The notes under the pieces were generated by a model. That model did no database searches and was not told the origin of the DNA. It saw only the letters and a list, made by a program, of their open reading frames with translations. Of a stretch of DNA of 64,000 bases, positions 33,422 to 44,755 are shown piece after piece. The DNA lies in the NCBI RefSeq assembly GCF_963259705.1, contig NC_081842.1, positions 92,556,433-92,620,432 on the forward strand, read 5' to 3'. The stretch's first letter is position 1. Each line of letters opens with the position of its first letter. The position numbers were made by a program, and so were the translations under genes. The DNA comes from Myotis daubentonii. Lineage: Eukaryota; Chordata; Mammalia; Chiroptera; Vespertilionidae.

Positions 33422-33715
33422 AGCAGTTGCCCTAGTCCATTTGGGCTGCAATACCACAGAGTGGCTGGATTAGAAACCTCAGTTATGGAAGCTGAAAGTC
33501 TGGCATCAGGGTGCCAGCACAGACTGGTGAGGTCCTTGCTCTGGGTTGCAGACTTCTCTTTGTATCTTCACATAAGAACTGGGGCTTTCTCTGATGTTCT
33601 TTCATAAGAACACTAATGAACCCTCAAGACCTAAGCATTTCCTACAGGCCCCTAATACCATCACCATTAGGTGATTGTAATCACCTCTTAGTATTTCAAT
33701 TTATGAACTTTTTGG
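33422..33715 (-). mobile_element. Probable MaLR (MLT1-like) LTR
   Basis: The order of motifs (tttgggctgcaataccacag, tggaagctgaaagtctggcatcaggg, aataccatcaccattagg, tatgaactttttggg) fits an old mammalian MLT1-type LTR in reverse. Family by resemblance only. Confidence 0.45.
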
Positions 33716-34015
33716 GTGGGGGTGAGGGTGCACAAACATTCAGACTATAGCAACAATTTAAATGAATATACTTATTAGATTTATTTAATCCAAGTTTAGA
33801 TAAATTTGGCATAAAATCACCCAACAATGGTTCTAATAATAGGCTTAATTTAACCAACAACAATTTAAGTATTATAACAAAGTATATAAATATGTTGAGT
33901 AGAATAACAGTCAAAGTTTATAAATTGTGGCTTTCCTTGCAAACTTTAAAATCTGTTTTTTAGGCTACCATTTTACTCTTACCTACATTTTTTTAAAAAA
34001 CACAGATCCATAACA
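33716..34015. other. Nothing recognised
   Basis: AT-rich DNA. Confidence 0.45.
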
Positions 34016-34020
34016 CAATG

Positions 34021-34150
34021 AAGGAAGGGAAGGGAAGGGAAGGGAAGGGAAGGGAAGGGAAGGGAAGGGAAGGGAAGGGAAGGGAAGGGAAGGGAAGGGA
34101 AGGGAAGGGAAGGGAAGGGAAGGGAAGGGAAGGGAAGGGAAGGGAAGGGA
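34021..34150 (+). repeat. (GGGAA)n pentamer array
   Basis: About 26 units of GGGAA, with one GGAA variant at the left end. Each GGG is separated by two A, so the plus strand fits the G-quadruplex pattern many times over. Confidence 0.95.
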
Positions 34151-34334
34151 AAGTAAGTATTCAAAGTAAATGGCATTTAGAGATCCTTGCTTAAAAATAC
34201 TGCCAGAACAGAGGAAAGGGAGGTTGAGATACTTGATGAAAGAGGTAAATGGATTAAGAAGTACATATTGGTGGTTATAAAATAGTCATGAGGAATTAAA
34301 ATACAACATAGGGTACATAGGCAATAATCTATAC

Positions 34335-34894
34335 CAGTGGTTGGCAAACTCATTAGTCAACAGAGCCAAATATCAACAGTACAATGATTGAAATTTCTTT
34401 TGAGAGCCAAATTTTTTAAACTTAAACTATATAGGTAGGTACATTGTTATTAACTTAATTAGGGTACTCCTAAGGTTGCCTTTGCTAAAAACGTCCTCAA
34501 TCTGATTGAGGTACATTCGCCGAGGTCGACCCCTTCCAACACTCCCATCCACACTTGTCTTGAATATTTGTTTCAGATAGACGAGTGTGGATGGGAGAGT
34601 TGGAAGGGGTTGACCTCAGCGACCGTACCTCAAAACAATGTACCTCCCCCACGCTGCATATCCAGTGGCCCGCCTGCACTGTGTCTCCCGTCGCCCAACC
34701 AACACCCCCCACTTCTTCTAATGCCAATTCTTCAAAATAGATTCACCCAGGCCAAAAACCGACTTCTGCGCATGGACCATAAAGTTTCAATCGCACTGTA
34801 TGTGAGCCCCTGCACGTGGTATTTTGTGGAAGAGCCACACTCAAGGGGCCAAAGAGCTGCATGTGGCCCACCAGCTGCAGTTTGCCGACCACTG
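34335..34894. mobile_element. hAT-type transposon, non-autonomous, 560 bp
   Basis: The termini cagtggttggcaaact and agtttgccgaccactg are inverted repeats. The 8-bp flanks ATCTATAC (34327-34334) and ATCTATTC (34895-34902) differ by one base. An internal imperfect 52-bp inverted repeat (34508-34559 with 34582-34633) has a loop of about 22 bp. No transposase. Confidence 0.9.
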
Positions 34895-34919
34895 ATCTAT
34901 TCTAAGGTAATATGATAAT

Positions 34920-35375
34920 TAGACTGGGTAGACCAGACGTCTTCCAGACATCCTTCCAGACAAGCCACGGTGGCGGGGCTGAGGCAGTTAGGGGCAATAA
35001 GGCAGGTATGCAGAATGGTTAGGGGTGATCAGGCTGGCAGGGGAGAGTGGTTAGGTGAATCAGGCAGGCAGGGGAGCAGTTAGGGGCATCAGGCAGGCAG
35101 AGGCAATTAGGGGTGATCAGGCAGGCAGGCAGAGGTGGTTAAGGGTGATCAGGTCAGCAGGGAAGAGCACTTAGGGGCAATCAAGCCAGCAGACAGGTGA
35201 GCAGTTAGGACCAATAGACCTGGATTGTGAGAGGGATGTCCAACTGGCAGTTTAGGCCTGATCCTAAACCACAGTCAGACATCCCCCAAGGGGTCCTGGA
35301 TTGGAGAGGGTGCAGACCAGGCTAAGGGACTACACCCCCCCCCCCCATGTGCAAATTTCATGCTCCAGGCCTCTA
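34920..35375 (+). mobile_element. Helitron, 3' part
   Basis: The 3' hairpin region (gtgcaaatttcatgctc) and CTAG at 35372-35375 are clear. The body has 'ggcagttaggggcaatcagg' repeats, as at 15400. No canonical 5' terminus is seen. Confidence 0.78.
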
Positions 35376-35379
35376 GTAT

Positions 35380-35509
35380 TACAATAACTATGTATGGTGC
35401 CAGGTGGGTAATTGAAATATCAAGAAAACACTTTGTAAAGGGTATGATTGTCTAACCACTATGCTGTACACTTGAAACCAATGCAAAATAATATGGAAAG
35501 TAGCTATAA
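35380..35509 (+). mobile_element. L1 3'UTR fragment
   Basis: 'accactatgctgtacacttgaaaccaatgc' is a common L1 3' end motif in sense. It is cut by the next Helitron. Confidence 0.6.
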
Positions 35510-35956
35510 TCTTATATAATAAAAGCCTAATATGTAAATTGATTAAATGGCAGAATGACCGATAGCTATGACACACACTGACCACCATGGGCAGACACTC
35601 AACAAAGGAGCTGCCCCCTAGAGGTCAGTGCACTCCCACAGGAGGAGCGCCACTCAGCCAGAAGCCAGGCTCATGGCTGGCGAGTGCAGCTGCAGTGGCA
35701 GGAGCCTCTCCTGCCTCAGAGGCAGTGCTAAGGAGCAGCGAGCCCAACAGTAAGGAGCAGCGTGCAGACGGGTGATAAGGAGCAAGGGCTCCCAGACTGT
35801 GAGAGGGATTTAAAGCTGCCGGCTTAGGCCTGCTCTCTGTGGAGCAGGGCTAAGACAGTAGGCGGACATCCTCCAAGGGGTCCCGGACTGTGAGAGGGCT
35901 CAGGCCAGGCTGAGGGACCCTTCTGAGTGCACAAATTTTGTGCACTAGGCCTCTAG
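35510..35956 (+). mobile_element. Complete short Helitron, 447 bp
   Basis: 5' TCTTATATAATAAAAGCC follows A, with the 'tgaccaccatgggcagac' block. The 3' hairpin gtgcacaaattttgtgcac and CTAG at 35953-35956 precede T. Confidence 0.93.
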
Positions 35957-37441
35957 TAAAAAAGTGTTACCAGAACATTTATAGTAGCTCCACATAGTCA
36001 TCAGTAGGAGAGAAACATAAAATTCCACTTCTCTGCTTATGACTACTTCAAATTTGGAGTAATACATTTAGTTTAATACTAACACATAACACTGTGGATC
36101 CAAGTTAATTTATGAATATAAAATTATTTTTACTTTCCAAATATCAAGAAGTTTGGCTTTCATATCAGACTAAAGTTTTAAATTGAGAACTTGAGTGAAA
36201 TTCACTTTTATTTTATCAACAAATTTCCATGGGACTCTGTATTTCACACTGTGTGCACACATAATGATTCAAACATTTCATATCCTACTTCCAGAGGTAG
36301 TAATATCATGCACCCAACAGTGTGCATTTGATTTAAACTGCAATTGAGCATATTTTAGAAACAATCTATTTTAAAATCATATGCACAATTTCAGTGTTGA
36401 AAACTTTTATTCTTATGAAAATATATACTTCAGAGTAACAGCTTCAAATATAAAAGGAAATTCAAGAAACTAGATGAAAGTGTTGGTAAGTAGATGATGT
36501 GCCACTTCTTTGAAATTATTTATATTACTAAAAGTGATATAAGACAAGGCAGGAGATAATGTTCTGTAGCATTTAAATTCAAACAGAATCTATTTGTAGT
36601 GGCCATACAATTCAAGTAATATTTTTACTTTTAATCTTGAAAGGTTTTAATTATGTCATGTCTAAAATGTATTTCTAATATGATTTTTTGAAAGATTATG
36701 AAAAATTGGTTTTATTCTGTCTCTGTGCTTTGAGGTAGTAATGAACATCAAAAAAAATCCACATATCCATTTATTTATATACCAACATATAGTTAGAACA
36801 CACGTTATAGAGTCAGACTCAGCATAATGATGATTCAGTCAACAATGGACCACATGCATATAAACTAGTGATTCTGTATGATTATTATGAAGCTGAATTA
36901 CCATTAAAAATTGAACTATATGTGGTTCAGAAAGAATTCATTTTTCTCTGATGAGAACAATATATGTGGGGAGTAGCAATAGATTCCCTCTCACTGACAG
37001 CAGCTCAATTTTGAGTGCACTGATTACATCCCAGTGAGTTAGCCCCTGGCCTGTTTCAGCACAAAGGAGCCTGTATCTCCAGCGCTTCATATTGAGAGGG
37101 CACTACAGCCTTCCCAGATCTAGTGTGATGGTCTTCAGAGGACATTGCTTTAACTTTTTTGTTGAGCAAAAAAGATCTGGTACCAGGGCCCACGTAACAG
37201 GATCTACTTTAACAAATACTAAATGCCTTTGCCACTTTAGTAAAAGCTTTCTGTGATAGTGTGAAGCTAACCTGTCCTTGTACTTTGAAATATTTTTAGC
37301 TTGTAATGAAGCACAGTTCAGTTTTATTTCTTCTATTAATTCAATGATAGATAGGGTCTATGGAACCAAAAACAAATTTTCTAGGTCAAAATTTTGAGTA
37401 CTCAATTCTACACTCCCTCCATATTAAACATCATAAATATA
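35957..37441. other. Nothing recognised
   Basis: About 1.5 kb of AT-rich DNA without termini, target duplications or plausible ORFs. Possibly unique sequence. Confidence 0.5.
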
Positions 37442-37851
37442 TGAGAGGCCCATTGCAGGAGGATTCCTGCAAGAATAGGGCTTAGCTCCCATCTCTGCGG
37501 CTCCTACCCCGCCCTTCTCAGTGGCTCTGACCCCGCCCTTCTCAGCGGCTCCTACACGCCCCCCCCCCCATCTGTGCAGATCCTACCCCACCCATCTCTG
37601 TGGATCCTACCCAGCCCTTCTCTGTGGATCCTACCCTGCCCATCTCTGGGGCTTCTACCCTACCCATCTCTGCTACCTCAGCTCTGTTGCTTGGCTTCCT
37701 TCTACGGTGTCTTCAGTCTTCACTCCCAACTGGTATATGCAAATTAGCTTCCATCTTTGTTGGAGGTTAATTTGCATATCATGCTGATTAGCCAATGGGA
37801 GGCATAGCGAAGGTACGGTCAATTACCATGTTTGTCTATTATTAGATAGGA
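37442..37851 (-). mobile_element. Short Helitron, 410 bp
   Basis: The minus-strand 5' end is at 37851 (TCCTATCTAATAATAGAC) with an octamer-bounded module at 37738-37782. The 3' hairpin is degenerate (tgcaggaatcctcctgca) with TGAG for CTAG. The core has six or so 'tctgtggatcctacc' units. Same 5' family as 37866-38931. Confidence 0.85.
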
Positions 37852-37865
37852 GATATATATATATA

Positions 37866-38004
37866 TTAGAGGCCCAGTGCACAAAATTCATGCACTGTGG
37901 AGTGGGGTTCCCTTAGCCCAGCCTACCCCTCTCACCATCCGGGAGCCCCTCAGTGGATGTCCTACTGATGGCCACAGTCTGGCAGCAGAGGCTCGGAGCA
38001 GGCG

Positions 38005-38049
<45 letters not shown>

Positions 38050-38247
38050 CCTGGGCCTGCCCCCAGCCACACCACTTAGGCTCAGAGCAGTTGCCATGTG
38101 TGTGTGTGTCCCTACTGGCAGCCTGCCCCCAGCTGCATTGTAGGCTCAGAGCAGGCACTGTGTGTATGTGTGTGTGTGTGCGTGTGTGAGTGTGTGTGTC
38201 CCCGCTGGGGGCCTGCCCCCAGCTGCGTAGGAGGCTCAGAGCTTGTG

Positions 38248-38288
<41 letters not shown>

Positions 38289-38931
38289 TTCTGGGGGTTT
38301 GCCCCCAGCCACACTGTGGAGGCTTAGAGCAGGCACCCCTCTGTGTTGATCTCTCAGACTCCTGGCCTCCACTGCATGTTGTACTCTCCTTTGAGCTATG
38401 GCCAGGGTGGGGTGCTGCCTGCTGGCCACCTTTTCTTGCTCACGGATTGCCTGCTCGCCGCAGAGACCCAGGGGAAGGCCCTCCTGGGTGCTGCCTGCAG
38501 CCGCACTTTCCTGCTCTGGGATCGCCACAGCAACCCAGGAGCAGGCCCACCTGGGGGCTGTTTGCAAGCTGCACTTTCTGCTATGGGACCGCCATGGCAA
38601 CCCAGGAGCAGGCCCACCTGGGGGCTGCCTACCCTTCGCACTTTCCTGCTCTGGGCTAGCCATGGCGACCCAGGAGCAGGCCCACCTGGAGGCTGCCTGC
38701 CCTCCGCACATAGGGGTCCTGGCTGGGGGCGGAGCTTAGGCGGCACACAGGGGGCCCGGCTGGGGGCAGGGCTGCACAAGGGATGGAAGCTCGCACTGTC
38801 CTGCCCTGCCTGCACTATGCAAATTAGCCGCCATCTTTGTTGGTGGTTAATTTGCATATCACGCTGATTAGCCAATGGGAGGCGTAGCGAAGGTATGGTC
38901 AATTATCATCTTTGTCTATTATTAGATAGGA
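37866..38931 (-). mobile_element. Helitron with GT-rich minisatellite, 1.07 kb
   Basis: The minus-strand 5' end is at 38931; the 3' end at 37866 is TTAG with hairpin 'gtgcacaaaattcatgcac'. Two internal arrays lie inside: four ~90-100-bp units each with a (GT)n run (38005-38330), and four ~60-bp units 'gcactttcctgctctgggat...' (38505-38700). The 199-codon minus-strand ORF here is repeat-derived. Confidence 0.88.
38005..38330. repeat. Compound minisatellite with (GT)n cores
   Basis: Each unit has a (GT)n run of variable length, then 'gcccccagc', then 'aggctcagagcaggc'. The GT runs at 38008-38046, 38097-38108, 38159-38200 and 38249-38287 differ in length and purity. Confidence 0.88.
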
Positions 38932-39012
38932 TATATATATATAGTGAAGATCTTTAATCTGATCATTGTTCCAATTTTCCAACATGCAGTAGCCCAAACC
39001 ACATTGCCATGA

Positions 39013-39120
39013 CAATCCCCTAAATTCCTTTCTCTGTATCTTGATTTTTAATTCCTACTGATCCTCCAATCCCCTAAATTCCTTTCTCTGTATCTTGATT
39101 TTTAATTCCTACTGATCCTC
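39013..39120. repeat. Perfect 54-bp tandem duplication
   Basis: 39013-39066 and 39067-39120 are identical over 54 bp. The absence of differences suggests a recent event or an assembly artefact. Confidence 0.95.
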
Positions 39121-39309
39121 TGGCCACCTTTCACTCCCTCCTTATATTCACTATCATGATGATCTACACCTGACCCAGAGAGTTCCTCCTCGGTATTTCT
39201 AATCAATTCAACCCACATCTCATGTTCATGGAGAAGCATTAACAGCTTTGATATTGTATTTCTGACCCTGCCAGTTGGAAGCAGGTTGTGGGTTTGTGAG
39301 ACAGTTACA

Positions 39310-39723
39310 CAATTTACTGCAGCGTACAGTAATGCCCTAGCCTTCACATTCTTTCACCGTGCATCACTGACTCACTCAGAGCAACTTCCAGTCCTGCAAG
39401 CTCCTTTCATGGTAAGTGCCCTATACAGGAGTACCATTTTTATCATTTATATCATATTTTTACTGTACATTTTCTACATTTAGATATGTTTAGATACACA
39501 AATACTTACTTCCATTGTGTTACAATTGTCTTCAGTATTCAGTACAATATGCTGTACAGGTTTGTTACACAGGAACGGGAGGCTACCTTGTACAGCCTAG
39601 GTGTGTAGTAGGCTATGCAACCTATCGGTGTGTAAGTGCACTCGATGTTCCCATAATATTGCAGTTGCCTAACAACCATTCATCAGAACAGATCCCTGTC
39701 TTTAAGCAACACATGACTAAATA
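39310..39723. mobile_element. Tigger/MER2-like DNA transposon relic
   Basis: Motifs in order: 'acagtaatgccctagccttc', 'agtgccctatacaggagtacc', 'gtgtgtagtaggctatgc' and a terminal 'ttaagcaacacatgactaa', the inverse of a Tigger-type terminus. The left terminus is not resolved. Family by resemblance. Confidence 0.6.
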
Positions 39724-40039
39724 TTCATTTGGTTATCATTAGGCTAAATAGCTCAATTGACCATATGCATTTCCAATAAATATAGCAGAGTAAGGGAGGA
39801 TATAATTCTAAACAAATGTTATACAAGGGGGAAATGTAGCTTAAAAGAAAACACATGAAATGCTGTGGGATTTCATAGAAAGAAAAAAAAATTGTGTTTG
39901 AGGAACCAAGGAAAACTTCATGAAGGAATTTCTATTTGAACCAGGAAATAGAGAAATTCTTTGAATCATGGAAAAATGGGAAGTTAAATTTATTCAAGTC
40001 TTAAGGAAAACGATTGGAAAATATATGGCAGCTCAGCTG
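39724..40039. other. Nothing recognised
   Basis: AT-rich. Confidence 0.45.
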
Positions 40040-40041
40040 AT

Positions 40042-40238
40042 GTGACACAGTGGCTGAGAATCAATCATGAACCAGGAACTCAGTTCTATTCCATGTCAGT
40101 GCACCCCCAGATTGTGGGCTGGATCCCCAGTAGAGGCCATGCAGGAGGCAGCTGATCAATGATTCTCATCATTGGTGTTTCTATCTCTCTCTCCCTCTCT
40201 CCCTCTCTGAAATAAATACAAATATATATTTTTTAAAA
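40042..40238 (+). mobile_element. Old Ves-like SINE
   Basis: Decayed head 'gtgacacagtggctgagaatc', then 'ggatccccagtagaggccatgcaggaggcag' and a pyrimidine-rich body ending 'gaaataaataca'. It resembles the copy at 60690. Confidence 0.72.
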
Positions 40239-40616
40239 GAAATATACAGCAACAAAAATATTTGGACTAGAAAAAATTATAGATTCCATATTTTTAATAC
40301 TAGAACATATATCCTTTCTTCTAGGAAGTATTTTGAACTCAGAACAAACATATTTTGCACTTTATATTCTACAATCATGTATTTTTAATTAAATAACATT
40401 TTAAAATTGATTTTAGAGTGGTAAAAGAAACAAAATTTGCTAGTTGAGAATATGAGTTCCTAGCATGGGTTTTGCACAGTACTTCAATATGCTTTCACAA
40501 ATTATCAAAGCATGTGTGACCACAAAGAGATAGTATATATTTTAAATTATTTAAAAATATGGCAATATTTCTTTGTGGGCCAAATATTTTCTAGTTGGGA
40601 TATGTAACTATAAAGA

Positions 40617-40673
<57 letters not shown>

Positions 40674-41594
40674 AAGAAAATATTTTAACAAAGATGTCAC
40701 ATACTTTCACATGAAAGAGCAATAACTATATTTTTATTAGATGTTAAGGTTTCATAAAATGAACACTAGATTTTTGTATTCAATTTTTATATTCTGAATC
40801 GAAAATTTATAGGTAAATATATCAAATGAATTATTTTTTGCCATATGGTTATGCATGTTCATGTTCCTGTGTATGTATAATTCTTTATCATTTGAGTCAA
40901 TTCTTGAAAGTAAAATGAATTGATTATTATATTTGATACATGTTAATTACTGTACATTTCTTCAGAGGTAACTTCATAATAGCTCAAATTTAAAAAAAAA
41001 TGTAGAATTCAGTTTTAAATACTGCAGTCATGTAAAAAATCTTCGATTAAAATAAAACAAATAGAGTTGTTGTTTTGTTCTATAAGCATCATGAAAAATC
41101 TTTTCTAAGTATAGGTATTTACTAACAGTAATTCTAAAAATAATTGCAATAAACTTGATCCCAGGAAGAATTCATAAGACTTAATTTAACACTATTTTTG
41201 TTTTTGAAACAAGTTTTTTCATGATGGTTTATAATAAGTTAGCAAAATAGAAATAATAAACTAATGCAAAATCACGTTCAAAATTAAAGGTTGAAATAAT
41301 AGTTTAAATGGTAAGCAGTCTTTCATAATCACCTTGAAAGCATGTTTGTACATTTTAAAACATGCATTCAATCTGAAAATATATAAATTGGTCTTCTTGG
41401 GAAGGTGTATATATTGCTCTTAAATAACATTTTAAAAGAGCATGAGTTCTATTAGAGGCCATGAAAAACAAAATGACTAGGATTTTATATTAAATGTTCA
41501 ACAAGAATTACAGATACTACTTTATTTTTTTCTAAATCAATTTTTAAAAATGGGATGGGTTTTTAGCTAAATTTTGTACTTTAAATTTTTTTGC
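40239..41594. other. Nothing recognised except a GA tract
   Basis: About 1.35 kb of AT-rich DNA. A (GA)n microsatellite lies at 40617-40670. Confidence 0.5.
40617..40670. repeat. (GA)n microsatellite
   Basis: About 24 GA units, nearly perfect. Confidence 0.93.
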
Positions 41595-41595
41595 T

Positions 41596-42030
41596 ATATT
41601 TATTAGGGTGACATTTGTTAATAACATTATGTAGATTTCAAGTGTACAATTATATGATACATCATCTACATATAGCACTGTGTGCCCACCACCCACAGTC
41701 AAATCTTCTGTTACCATACATTTGGCCCCCTTTACCTTTTACTACCCCCAACTTACTCTCCTCTGGTAATTACCATAGAGTTGTCTGTGTCTATGAGTAT
41801 TTGTTTTCCTTTGTTCATTTGTTGCTTTCAGTTTCATATCCCACATATGAGTGAAATCATATTATTCTTGATTTTTTCTGTTGGACTTATTTTGTTTAGC
41901 ATGCTATTCTCAAGATCCATTCATGTTACAAATGGCAGTGTTTCTTTTTTTATGGCTGAGTAGTATTGCATTGTATATATGCACCACATTTTCTTTATCC
42001 ATGATGTATGCACGCTGTGTCCATTGCATC
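41596..42030 (-). mobile_element. L1 3' end, antisense
   Basis: 3'UTR 'tttcaagtgtacaattatatg', then antisense ORF2 end ('cccacatatgagtgaaatc', 'ggctgagtagtattgcattg'). Decayed. Confidence 0.82.
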
Positions 42031-42344
42031 ACTAAATCAAATTATTTTTAATGTCTTCAAGTCTATAGTCTTGATCTATTAGAGCATTTTTGATTGTCCA
42101 GAGGGTTCAAATAACAACCATATCTCATGTCCTTTCTTTGGAGTCAAGAGATTTTACCTATTTCTTTCTTATCCTCTGTTTTAAAAATTTCTTTCTACCT
42201 TATCCTCTAGTCTTTCCATCTTAATGACTTTCTTATTTTGATCTAATTGGGTTTAGATTGAAAACCACTGCTTGAGATATATTATTGACTTAGCACCCAC
42301 ATAGGAAAATATTCTAGAGACCTATACTATACAAGAGCTTAAGG
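42031..42344. other. Nothing recognised
   Basis: Its last bases provide the target of the HAL1 insertion. Confidence 0.45.
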
Positions 42345-42357
42345 GATGTCACATCAA

Positions 42358-44742
42358 AGGAACCAAGATGATGGCATAGGTAAACACCTGAACTTGCTGC
42401 TGCACACAAGCACATTAAAACTACAACTAAAAGACAGAACGAATATCATGCAGAACCATGGGAAGGTTGACTGAGTGAAAATTCTACAACTAGAAGGAAG
42501 GAGAAAAGAACATTGAGTCCGGTAGGAGGTGCAGAGGTGTGGAAGTGTGGAGGTACGGAGGTGCACGCAAAAGGGACTGGAAGCTGGGTATGCTGTTGTC
42601 TTTTTCAATCAGGAGGGAGATACAAGCTCGAGATGGCTCTGAATCTCAGTTCTGGGCAAGAATCTGGGGACCCAGACTCATATGGAGAGAAACTGGACTG
42701 TCTGGCATCAGGCCGGAACACAAGGGTGGTTTTCTCTCAGAGGTGCTTGCAGCGGTCATTGTTCCTGCACCGGCTACAGGACACAGAGACCCAGGGACCT
42801 ATCTGGGGGAGGGCTGAAGGGCAACCATTGCTGTTTGCTCCACACTGGTGATTCCCTGAGACCTTGCCCCACCCAATTTACAACCCCACCCAAGCTGTGT
42901 GCAGAGGTTTTTGCATACAAATTGCCTAGCTTTTCTCCTCCTAAAAACCTGTCAAACTGCAGCTGGGTCAGAGAACCACAGAGCTTCCAAAAGAAGGCCT
43001 ATGGCTCATCAGCAGCCTGCATTGCTTCATAGCTGCACCTCATCTGGGCACCTCCAAACTCCAAACAAAGAAGAGGAATCTTCAGAGCTCCCTGTAGCTC
43101 CTGCTGAGTGGACTCAGGCAGTGGCTAACTTTGCACCTCCTTGGAGATCCAAGAGCCAGTGTACCTAGTTGTCAGAGTGAGACCATCCAGATTATAACTC
43201 CTCACATCCATAAGAGACACACTCAGGGGGCAAACTCAGTGAGTGCCAAAACCCCACTGAAGCAAGTCCTGCCCCATAAGGGTGTCTCCAGCACACAAGC
43301 TCTCCCATTGTAGACATACTGTCCTCACAGCCAATTGGCCTGGAGGTCAATTCCTCCCAGTGATACCAACAACAATCAAGGCTTAACTACAACAAGACTG
43401 TGCACAAAGCCCAGAAAGGGGTGCACCAAGTGTGTCAACTTCAGGTAATTAGGGAGGCTGAGCCACTGGGCCCTATAGGACACCTAGCACACAAAGCCAC
43501 TCTATGAACACAGTGAAGCGGCCAAAATGTGAAGACAAAGAAACAGATCACAAATGAAAGAAGTGGAGGAAAGCAAACTACTGGATATAGAGTTCAAAAG
43601 CACGGTTATAAGGTTACCCAAGAATCTTCTAGAAACCTCGGAGAAATATAGTGAGACCCTCAAGGATATAAAAAAGGACCAATTAGAAATTAAGCATACA
43701 CTGACTAAAATAAATAATAATATTTAGAGATCCAACAGCAGACTAGAGGATCCCAAGAATCAAGTCAAAGATTTGAAAAACGAAGAAGCAAAAAACACCC
43801 AATCGGAAAAGCAAAATGAAAAAAGAATCCAAAAATACGAAGATAGTGTAATGAGCCTCTGGGATAGCTTCAAGAGTACCAACATCTGAATAATAGGGGT
43901 GCCAGAAGAAGAGAGAGAGCAAGATATTGAAAACCTATTTGAAGAAATAATGACAGAAAACTTCCCCTACCTGGTGAAAGAAATAGACTTACAAGTCCAG
44001 GAAGCACAGAGAACCCCAAACAAAAGGAATCCAAAGAGGACCACGCCAAGACACATCATAATTAAAATGCCAAGGGCAAAAAACAAAAAGAGAATATTAA
44101 AAGCAGCAAGAGAAAAACAGTTAGTTACCTACAAGGGAGTACCAATATGACTGTCAGATGATTTCTGAACAGAAACTATGCAGGCCAGAAGAGAGTGGCA
44201 AGAAATATTCACAGTGATGAATACCAAGAACCTACAACCAAGATTACTCTACCCAGCAAAGCTATCATTCAGAATTGAAGGTCAGATAAAGAGCTTCACA
44301 GATAAGAAAAAGCTAAAGGAGTTCGTCACTGCCAAACCCATATTATATGAAATGCTGAAGGTTATTCTTTAAGAAGAGGGGGGAGAAGAAAAAGGTAAAG
44401 ATAAAAATTATGAACAACAAAGTGACAACAAATATGTATCTATCAACAAGTGAATCTAAAAATCAAGTGAATAAAAAATCTGATGAACAGAATAAACTGG
44501 TGAATAGAATAGAAACAGGGGCATAGAAAGGGAGTGGATTGACAATTCTCAGGGGGAAGGGGGTGTAGGGGGTGTGGGAAGAGACTGGACAAAATACTTA
44601 TACCTATGGATGAGGACAGTGGGGTGGAGAGTAAGGGCAGAGGGTGGGGTGAGAATGGGTGGAGGAGAGGTATGGGGGGAAAAGAGGAACAACTGCAATA
44701 ATCTGAACAAGAAAGATTTATTTTTTAAAAAAGAGAGAGAGA
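42358..44742 (+). mobile_element. Near full-length half-L1 (HAL1-type), 2.4 kb
   Basis: A retroelement with an L1-like 5'UTR ('aggaaccaagatgatggc...'), an L1 ORF1-like gene and then directly a 3'UTR; no ORF2 (endonuclease/reverse transcriptase) is present. The 13-bp target duplication GATGTCACATCAA is perfect at 42345-42357 and 44743-44755, so the insertion is complete. It must have used an L1 reverse transcriptase in trans. In-frame stops show it is no longer active. Confidence 0.88.
43554..44372 (+). pseudogene. HAL1 ORF1 pseudogene
   Basis: ATG at 43554 (MKEVEESKLLDIEFKS) opens a coiled-coil-like region, followed by the RNA-binding and C-terminal domains of an L1 ORF1 protein. Recognisable motifs are IIGVPEEERE (about 43890), KAAREKQLVTYKG, LQPRLLYPAKLSFRIE and the end LKVIL at 44372. 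At least four in-frame stops interrupt it (for example after NNNI, STNI, GVPI and SDDF). About 272 codons if ungapped, short for a bat or human ORF1p (over 300). Confidence 0.85.
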
Positions 44743-44755
44743 GATGTCACATCAA

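Noticed and set aside
38112..38711. 199-codon open frame on the minus strand, the longest in the window
   Set aside because: It lies wholly inside Helitron minisatellites and (GT)n runs, is made of repeated Cys/Pro/Thr-His blocks and has no domain.
43899..44372. Host gene exon encoding a coiled-coil protein
   Set aside because: The protein is L1 ORF1-like and sits inside a retroelement with its own target duplications.
42358..44742. Ordinary 5'-truncated or ORF2-deleted L1
   Set aside because: The 5'UTR is present and a second locus shows the same ORF1-3'UTR layout, which fits a HAL1 family better.
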